From contig OZ244890.1 of the NCBI GenBank assembly GCA_965221455.1, forward strand, positions 682,001 to 746,000: a DNA stretch of 64,000 nucleotides, read 5' to 3'. The translations under genes and the position numbers were made by a program. The notes under the pieces are model-generated. The model made no database searches. It saw only the letters and a program-made list of their open reading frames with translations, and was not told the origin of the DNA. The DNA comes from SMWN01 sp965221455 (lineage in GTDB: Bacteria; Pseudomonadota; Gammaproteobacteria; Eutrophobiales; Eutrophobiaceae). Below are positions 58,394 through 64,000 of the stretch, in pieces (position 1 is the first letter of the stretch; each line of letters starts with the position of its first letter).

Positions 58394-59851
58394 ATGAGAA
58401 ACCACAAATTGAGTAACTCGCTTGAGATAGCCAAATCACACTTACTGGACAACAGCGGTCTGGAGATAGGTGATATTCAAAAAACACTGAATCGCTTAAT
58501 GACCCATCATATTGATGATGCCGATCTTTATTTCGAGTCGTCACGCGCAGAATCGTGGGTATTGGAAGACAACATTGTAAAGGAAGGTTCGTATAGTATC
58601 GATCAAGGTGTCGGGGTTCGCGCAGTCAGTGGTGAGAAGACTGGCTTTGCCTATTCAGATGAAATTCTATTACCTGCGTTAACTCATGCAGCAACTGCGG
58701 CACGCACCATTGCACATAGTGGTGGTGATGGAAAACTTCAAGCCTGGAAAAAACAAAGACAGATTTCACTTTATCAATCCATTGATCCACTGGCATCAAT
58801 CAGCGCTGAACAAAAAGTCGAGTTGCTGAAAAAAATTGATCAACGTGCCAGACAAAAAGATCCGCGCGTCAAACAAGTCATGATTGGTTTAACAGGTCTG
58901 CATAACACTATTTTAGTTGCCGGAAGTGATGGTACCTTTGCCGGGGATCTGCGTCCACTTGTCAGATTGAATATTAATGTCATCGTTGAAGAAAACGGAC
59001 GTTTTGAGAAAGGCGGTTCCGGTGGTGGCGGTCGATTCGCGTATGAATATTTTCTGAATGACGAACTTACCGATTCATATGTAGATGAAGCTGTTTCACA
59101 GGCCCTGATTAATCTTGATGCAGTCGCGGCACCTGCGGGTAGCATGACGGTTGTTCTTGGTTCAGGTTGGCCGGGTATCCTTTTACACGAAGCTATCGGT
59201 CATGGACTTGAAGGTGATTTCAATCGTAAAAAAACATCGGCTTTCTCGGATCGCATCGGTCAGCGAGTCGCCACGCCTGAAGTCACTATTGTCGATGACG
59301 GTACCATCACCAATCGACGCGGTTCTTTAAACATTGATGATGAAGGGACAAGCACTGAAAGCACGACTCTAATTGAACACGGCATTCTGGTTAATTACAT
59401 GCAGGATAAACAGAATGCACGCCTTATGGGAATGAGGCCCACTGGCAACGGTCGTCGAGAATCCTATGCACATCTACCCATGCCACGTATGACAAATACC
59501 TATATGCTCGCCGGCAAGGAAGATCCTGAAGATATTATTAAATCCGTCAAAAAGGGGATATATGCGGTGCAATTCGGTGGCGGACAAGTTGATATTACCA
59601 ACGGAAAATTTGTCTTTAGCGCGAGTCAGGCTTATCTCATTGAAGAAGGAAAAGTAACCGCGCCCGTTAAAGGTGCAACGATTATCGGCAACGGTCCAGA
59701 TGTATTAACCAGGGTCTCCATGGTCGGTAACGACATGGCGCTGGATTCAGGCATCGGAACTTGTGGTAAGGATGGGCAATCCGTCCCTGTCGGTGTCGGA
59801 CAACCGACTATGCGTATCGATGATTTAACCGTAGGTGGTACTGCCACTTAA
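58394..59851 (+). CDS. tldD: Metalloprotease TldD
   Basis: Component of the TldD/TldE (PmbA) zinc protease, known for trimming RiPP leader peptides such as microcin B17 and for CcdA turnover. The 485-residue protein has the DADLYFESSRAESWVLED N-terminal region and the metal motif LLHEAIGHGLEGD near 262, with GVRAVSGEKTGFAY. tldE is not in this window. A role in maturing the hvfA peptide is possible in principle but there is no linkage. Confidence 0.95.
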   Translation: MRNHKLSNSLEIAKSHLLDNSGLEIGDIQKTLNRLMTHHIDDADLYFESSRAESWVLEDNIVKEGSYSIDQGVGVRAVSGEKTGFAYSDEILLPALTHAATAARTIAHSGGDGKLQAWKKQRQISLYQSIDPLASISAEQKVELLKKIDQRARQKDPRVKQVMIGLTGLHNTILVAGSDGTFAGDLRPLVRLNINVIVEENGRFEKGGSGGGGRFAYEYFLNDELTDSYVDEAVSQALINLDAVAAPAGSMTVVLGSGWPGILLHEAIGHGLEGDFNRKKTSAFSDRIGQRVATPEVTIVDDGTITNRRGSLNIDDEGTSTESTTLIEHGILVNYMQDKQNARLMGMRPTGNGRRESYAHLPMPRMTNTYMLAGKEDPEDIIKSVKKGIYAVQFGGGQVDITNGKFVFSASQAYLIEEGKVTAPVKGATIIGNGPDVLTRVSMVGNDMALDSGIGTCGKDGQSVPVGVGQPTMRIDDLTVGGTAT

Positions 59852-61002
59852 TCCTTCACCCAAACCCAGGCGATAAACATCGCTACGAACGCTGTTATGG
59901 ATGCCACAATAAAACAAGTCGTCGTGCCCAGAGCATCCCAGCCAAAACCGGCTAGCAAACTGCCTACAGCAAAGCCTGCACCGAAGCTGGTACTACTGTA
60001 CAAACCCTGTCCCCTGCCTTGAAGCCTGCCTGTAAAAAACTTATGCACATACTGAATTGCCGCAGCATGGCACATACCAAACGTGGCTGCATGTAATAGC
60101 TGTGCAAATCCCAATAAGACAACATTATTAACGAAGAAACCAATGGCCAACCAGCGAATCCCCGCCAAAAACAAACTCAGCAAAAATAGTTTTCTTAAAC
60201 CGAAGACTTTAATCAGTCGATGCATAAACAAAAACAGAATGACTTCCGCAACTACACCCAATGCCCAAAATTTTCCAATGAAAGAACGGCTATAACCATG
60301 ATCTTCAAGATAGATAGAATAGAAAGTGTAATAAGGTCCATGACTTGCAAGCATCAAAAAACAGGCAAGCAGAAGAAAAATCACTTTTGGTTTTCCAAGA
60401 ACCACTTTAAGCGATTCATGCGAATCTTGATGATATCCTGCTGGAGCCTCCGGGATCGACAAAGTTAATAACCATACCAACACCATCGAGACCAACAATG
60501 CCAGAGGAACATAACTGATACTCAAGGATTCGAGGATAACACCAAGACACAAGACGATAATAATAAAACCCACAGAACCCCATATTCGGATCATCGTATA
60601 ATCATGCGTTGAATCACCGAGACAGGATAGGGTTGCGGCTTCAACCTGGGGTAAAGATGCACTCCAAAAGAGCGAAAACAGAAACATGATAAACGCAAGC
60701 ACAAGAAAATCTTCAACAAAAAATACCGCAGTAAAAGAGACAACGGAAAAGAACGAGGCTAATTGTATAAACTGCATTCGTTTGCCGGTGCGATCAATCA
60801 CCCAGCCCCATAGATAAGTCGAGAAAATTTTCGTGCCAACAACGACCGCAGAAATAATACCAATTTGTTCAGCATTGAAATTGATTGAACGGAGATATAA
60901 AGACCAATACGGTATGTAAATACCGACGGTGACAAAGAACAAGAAGTAGTAACCTGACAGACGCCAGTACGGAACACCTGCGAGGTGTTTGTTGAATTTC
61001 AT
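59848..61002 (-). CDS. MFS transporter, HcaT/LacY-like (MFS_1-like)
   Basis: The 384-residue protein has 12 membrane helices, including FLFFVTVGIYIPYWSLYLRS at the start and the motif-A-like WGWVIDRTGKRMQF loop. The ATG at 61002 (MKFNKHLAGVPYWR) is the likely start. It resembles the HcaT/3-phenylpropionate permease group widespread in gammaproteobacteria. The substrate is unknown. Its end overlaps the tldD end by four bases, converging. Confidence 0.85.
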   Translation of the reverse strand: MKFNKHLAGVPYWRLSGYYFLFFVTVGIYIPYWSLYLRSINFNAEQIGIISAVVVGTKIFSTYLWGWVIDRTGKRMQFIQLASFFSVVSFTAVFFVEDFLVLAFIMFLFSLFWSASLPQVEAATLSCLGDSTHDYTMIRIWGSVGFIIIVLCLGVILESLSISYVPLALLVSMVLVWLLTLSIPEAPAGYHQDSHESLKVVLGKPKVIFLLLACFLMLASHGPYYTFYSIYLEDHGYSRSFIGKFWALGVVAEVILFLFMHRLIKVFGLRKLFLLSLFLAGIRWLAIGFFVNNVVLLGFAQLLHAATFGMCHAAAIQYVHKFFTGRLQGRGQGLYSSTSFGAGFAVGSLLAGFGWDALGTTTCFIVASITAFVAMFIAWVWVKD

Positions 61003-61093
61003 CTTTTTTAGGTGAAAAGCGTCAAAAGTGAAAAGCAATACATATCATTGCATATCTTTCCCGAGTGCTTTTCACATTTCATCTTGCAACAAT

Positions 61094-62194
61094 TCACTTC
61101 CGCGAAGCGGGAACGACGGGAGTTATTGACTGCACATCCGCATTTTGGCCACGATGCCTTAGCACATGATCCATAATCACCAGCGCCAACATCGCTTCTG
61201 TGATCGGCGTTGCACGAATTCCTACACAGGGATCATGCCGCCCAGTGGTTTTAACTTCTCTGACTTCACCTTGAGCATTTATGGTTTGTCCAGGCAGGCG
61301 AAGACTGGAGGTTGGTTTTAACGCCATGCTCACCAACAGATCCTGTCCAGAAGAAATACCACCCAGGATCCCTCCGGCATGATTACTGATAAATCCTTCC
61401 GGCGTGATTTCGTCTCGATGCTCCGTACCTTTCTCATTCACACAATTAAATCCGGCACCAATCTCTACACCCTTAACGGCATTGATGCTCATCATGGCCT
61501 TAGCGATATCAGCATCAAGTCGATCAAAAACAGGTTCGCCCAAACCGGGTGGAACATTTTCGGCGACAACATTAATACGTGCACCGATGGAATCACCTTC
61601 TTTACGTAAAGCATCCATATATTTATCCAACTCATCTATCCTGGTTGGATCGGGACAAAAGAAGGCATTATTTTCCACTTCATTCCAGTCTTTTAGTTCA
61701 ATTTCAATCGAGCCGATCTGTGCCAAATATCCGCGAATGTTAATGTCAAATTTTTCTTTAAGATATTTTTTTGCAATACCACCTGCGGCCACTCGCATAC
61801 ATGTTTCTCGTGCAGAAGCACGTCCGCCACCACGGTGATCTCTGATGCCATACTTTTGTTGATAACTATAATCCGCATGGCCAGGGCGAAACAATTCACT
61901 GATCCTGGCGTAGTCTTTGGATTTTTGATCGATGTTGTCGATTACAAGACCGATGGGCGTACCTGTGGTGATACCTTCAAATACGCCGGAAATGATACGA
62001 ACCGTATCAGTTTCTTTACGTTGGGTAACGTGACGTGATTTTCCGGGTTTACGTCGATCCAGATCATGTTGCAGATCTGCTTCATTGAGTTGCATACCGG
62101 GAGGGCAGCCGTCAACAATGCACGCATAGCCAGCACCATGGCTCTCGCCACAGGAGGTCATGGTAAATAATTTTCCGAATGTATTGCCTGACAT
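61094..62194 (-). CDS. aroC: Chorismate synthase
   Basis: Last step of the shikimate pathway, forming chorismate with reduced FMN. The 366 residues start MSGNTFGKLFTMTSCGESHG, with the signatures GYACIVDGCPPG, RPGHADYSYQQKYGIRDHRGGGRASARET and GHDPCVGIRATPI-like RHDPCVGIRATPITEAM. Intact. MFS and aroC are adjacent in the same direction but about 90 bases apart. Confidence 0.97.
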   Translation of the reverse strand: MSGNTFGKLFTMTSCGESHGAGYACIVDGCPPGMQLNEADLQHDLDRRKPGKSRHVTQRKETDTVRIISGVFEGITTGTPIGLVIDNIDQKSKDYARISELFRPGHADYSYQQKYGIRDHRGGGRASARETCMRVAAGGIAKKYLKEKFDINIRGYLAQIGSIEIELKDWNEVENNAFFCPDPTRIDELDKYMDALRKEGDSIGARINVVAENVPPGLGEPVFDRLDADIAKAMMSINAVKGVEIGAGFNCVNEKGTEHRDEITPEGFISNHAGGILGGISSGQDLLVSMALKPTSSLRLPGQTINAQGEVREVKTTGRHDPCVGIRATPITEAMLALVIMDHVLRHRGQNADVQSITPVVPASRK

Positions 62195-62351
62195 AAGCGG
62201 CTATTGTATACGGGAACATTTATGCCGTCATGTTGAACTGGAATATAGATATCCGTTCTAACTTATTAACAGGTGCAACATTAACAACGGTATCCGATCT
62301 GGCGCGACACACACACTCCTGAAAATACTTCTTCTGATAACACTACCATCA

Positions 62352-63129
62352 AAAGCGGATCCTCTGGATGATGAGTTCCGCGTGGTTACTGAGGAGCTAT
62401 CTGAAACTACAAGAGACCACCTGGTTGTATTGTTGCAGACTCCTGGTGGTGCTATGGAAACTGTTGAAAGACTGGTTTCTGTAATGAGAAACCACTACGA
62501 AAAAGTCTCTTTTATAATTCCGAATTATGCTTATTCAGCCGGCACCGTTTTGGCTTTATCTGGCGATTCCATTTACATGGATTATTATTCAGTACTGGGT
62601 CCAATTGACCCGCAATATAGCGACAGTGAAGGTCGGAGGTTACCTGGAGCGGGTTACCTTGCCAAGTTTAATGAGTTAGTTAACCATATTAACAATCCGA
62701 TGCAGATAAATTCAGAGGCTGAATTGGCATATTTAGTCAAAAAATTCGACCCGGCATGGTTGTTTCAGATTGAGCAAGCGGTCAATCACGGCATATCTTT
62801 AATTACAGAGTGGTTACCAAAGTACAAGTTTAAAGACTGGCTGTACACCTAGGACAAAAGGAAAGAAAGTCACGAAAAAAATGAAAGAAGAACGAGCCAA
62901 GGAAATTGCAAAGGTTCTCGGTAATGCAAAAAAATGGCACTCTCATGGCAGAGGTATACCCATGAAAGAGCTTGCAGGACCAGGCATCAAATTGGAAATT
63001 GATGATTTTGGAAGTGATTCAGAACTGAATCATCTAATCAGAAACTACCATGGGCTATGTGTTGATTATTTTTCAAATAAATCAGGTGGTTATATTCATT
63101 CATCACGTGAAATGAGGGGGGTATTCTAA
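62352..63129 (+). pseudogene. Truncated and frameshifted SDH_sah (ClpP-fold) protease gene
   Basis: The frame from about 62352 reads ADPLDDEFRVVTEEL and then VVLLQTPGGAMETVERLV, the nucleophile region IPNYAYSAGTVLALSGD and MDYYSVLGPIDPQYSD, the pattern of membrane-linked serine dehydrogenase proteinase (SDH_sah) proteins. An extra T at 62850 creates TAG (62850-62852). The next frame continues RTKGKKVTKKMKEERAKEIAK to KKWHSHGRGIPMKEL, the family's C-terminus, ending at 63129. The N-terminal part of the domain is missing upstream. If translated, GTG 62382 and ATG 62881 would give two partial proteins. Probably nonfunctional. Confidence 0.75.
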
Positions 63130-63326
63130 TGAGCAAAGATAAAGTGAAAAGCAATGAAGTAAATCCTTATGAAAGAATCTTTGATGATGCAAACAGAAAA
63201 CTGGAAAAATCCGGAAATAAAGATTTTATAAACAACATGGACGCACACGATGATGATATGGAGGAAAATGTTGAAATTCCATTTCCATACGGTGGTAGGG
63301 GGAATAGTTCATACAACCCTGGTTGA
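63129..63326 (+). CDS. Small hypothetical protein
   Basis: A 65-residue acidic/charged peptide (KSNEVNPYERIFDDANRKLEKSG, then MDAHDDDMEENVEIPFPYGG). The ATG overlaps the end of the SDH_sah remnant, so it probably belonged to the same unit. No family recognised. Composition is plausible for a soluble adaptor, and an antisense ORF here is less likely. Confidence 0.45.
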   Translation: MSKDKVKSNEVNPYERIFDDANRKLEKSGNKDFINNMDAHDDDMEENVEIPFPYGGRGNSSYNPG

Positions 63327-63383
63327 TTCAAAATGAACTTTATGCCCGATATTCTTTGATAGACTCGCTTCTCAAACCGGACG

Positions 63384-63953
63384 CTACCTGTTTCTTTCTG
63401 TATTATAAATGTCAATAAACCCATCCACATTGGGCATCTTCACCTGCATGAGTGTCTTCTGATTGAGCACGGTATCTTCGGCCACTATATTGTTTAGATA
63501 AAGCAAATAAGCTGTTAAAGCATAGCTCTCATCATTGCTCAATGAGCCTGGTGCGGTCATCGGCATACTGCGTCGGATAAAATCAAATAAGGTTGTTGCG
63601 TACGGCCACAGCGTACCGATAGTTTTCTCGGGCCACTCATCAGTCAACCCCATTTCAGCCCCTGCCAGAGGCTCTGCACTCGCGCCATAACCACCGGAGC
63701 CATGACAGACTATACATTTGGATTGATAAAGAGATGCGCCATACGTGACACTTCCTGAACCTTCGGGCAGACCCATCCCACCAGGAAATACATTGATGGA
63801 CATCGCGGCAACTGCTTCAGGCGTGGCAGGCTGACCCAGTCCAGGCCCCTCCAGAAACAGACCGGTTTGATCCCGTGCGACGGCAACACTACCAATCAGA
63901 GTCAATATCGACAGTGCCAGAACTTGGCTTATCATATTCTGCCTTATAGTCAT
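63384..63953 (-). CDS. Mono-haem c-type cytochrome, SoxD/sulfite dehydrogenase partner-like
   Basis: The 189-residue periplasmic protein has a signal peptide (about 1-26, cleavage near AVAR) and one haem motif, CIVCH (80-84). A likely axial Met lies in FIRRSMPMTAPGSL. The stretch TIGTLWPYATTLFDFIRRSMP and the following SNDESYALTAYLLYLNNIV with KMPNVDGFI closely recall the C-terminal cytochrome domain of SoxD and related sulfite dehydrogenase subunits. It would pass electrons from a molybdenum subunit, whose gene probably ends just upstream. The ccm operon in this window can mature it. Confidence 0.82.
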   Translation of the reverse strand: MTIRQNMISQVLALSILTLIGSVAVARDQTGLFLEGPGLGQPATPEAVAAMSINVFPGGMGLPEGSGSVTYGASLYQSKCIVCHGSGGYGASAEPLAGAEMGLTDEWPEKTIGTLWPYATTLFDFIRRSMPMTAPGSLSNDESYALTAYLLYLNNIVAEDTVLNQKTLMQVKMPNVDGFIDIYNTERNR

Positions 63954-64000
63954 GTCTTACCAACCCGTCGTCTTCTACTGCCAATGTCATAATTGCATTA
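63889..64000 (-). CDS. Partial gene end, possible molybdenum sulfite/sulfane dehydrogenase subunit
   Basis: From the right edge a frame reads NAIMTLAVEDDGLVRHDY and stops at TAG (63889-63891). The NAI-x-x-x-AV-E-D-G-x-V pattern resembles the C-terminus of SoxC/SorA-like molybdopterin enzymes. It overlaps the cytochrome start by about 60 bases, more than usual, so the frame could be extended by mutation or be wrong. Only 36 codons are visible. Confidence 0.35.
   Translation of the reverse strand, partial: NAIMTLAVEDDGLVRHDYKAEYDKPSSGTVDIDSDW

Noticed and set aside
58287..58544. Minus-strand ORF before tldD
   Set aside because: It overlaps the tldD N-terminus and the repeat; no family features.

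Overview
The window looks like a chromosome segment of a moderately AT-rich gammaproteobacterium with a sulfur-oxidiser flavour. The 16S rRNA gene, the gene orders prfB-lysS, tyrS/M23 peptidase/anmK, erpA-bactofilin-argC and alaC-hom-thrC, and the complete System I cytochrome c maturation operon all point to Gammaproteobacteria. A c-type cytochrome resembling the SoxD-type subunit of sulfane/sulfite dehydrogenases at the right edge, and the wreck of a large membrane multihaem cytochrome at the left edge, suggest electron transport from reduced sulfur compounds. Genus or species cannot be assigned from the sequence alone.

Layout. Bases 1-2918 are a decay zone: a multihaem cytochrome pseudogene with several lesions, a transposase remnant and unassigned sequence. 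Bases 2919-9682 hold ccmABCDEFGHI on the minus strand, including a small ccmD. Bases 9683-12340 hold tRNA-Ile and 16S rRNA with their promoter, but no tRNA-Ala, 23S or 5S downstream, so the rRNA operon is unlinked or truncated. Then come tyrS, a partial and degenerate second copy of an M23 peptidase gene, two inserted GC-richer membrane glycosyltransferase genes, the intact M23 peptidase gene and anmK. Bases 20344-27490 are housekeeping: erpA, a bactofilin, a DUF6776-like protein, argC, a TlpA-type thioredoxin, hemJ, thiD, thiE and hemL. Bases 27628-35308 carry small uncharacterised proteins, an RraA-like protein, an M17 aminopeptidase, a YbfF-like esterase and argG.

Bases 35498-45207 form a long run of minus-strand genes. 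It contains the most interesting system: a ribosomally made, post-translationally modified metallophore locus of the bufferin/Hvf class. A secreted precursor with 13 tandem EGKCG motifs is followed by its DUF692 (MNIO) maturase and DUF2063 partner. A DoxX protein resembling HvfX lies in the same run, but acetolactate-synthase-like, aldehyde dehydrogenase and FMN glutamate-synthase-like genes separate it from the rest. In known systems the EGKCG cysteines are converted by the DUF692 enzyme and the peptide sequesters copper. Here the array is unusually long and regular and is preceded by a Lys/Glu/His-rich linker.

Bases 45498-62194 are again largely housekeeping: lysS, prfB with its programmed +1 frameshift, a peroxiredoxin, recJ, thrC, hom, alaC, a nitrilase, tldD, an MFS transporter and aroC. 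A twice-frameshifted gene (49809-50469) is interspersed. The right end holds a truncated, frameshifted ClpP-fold (SDH_sah) gene, a small ORF, the SoxD-like cytochrome and the last codons of what is probably its catalytic partner.

Accessory genes are repeatedly broken while housekeeping genes are intact, which suggests real ongoing gene loss rather than uniformly poor sequence. The homopolymer-associated lesions still deserve checking against reads.
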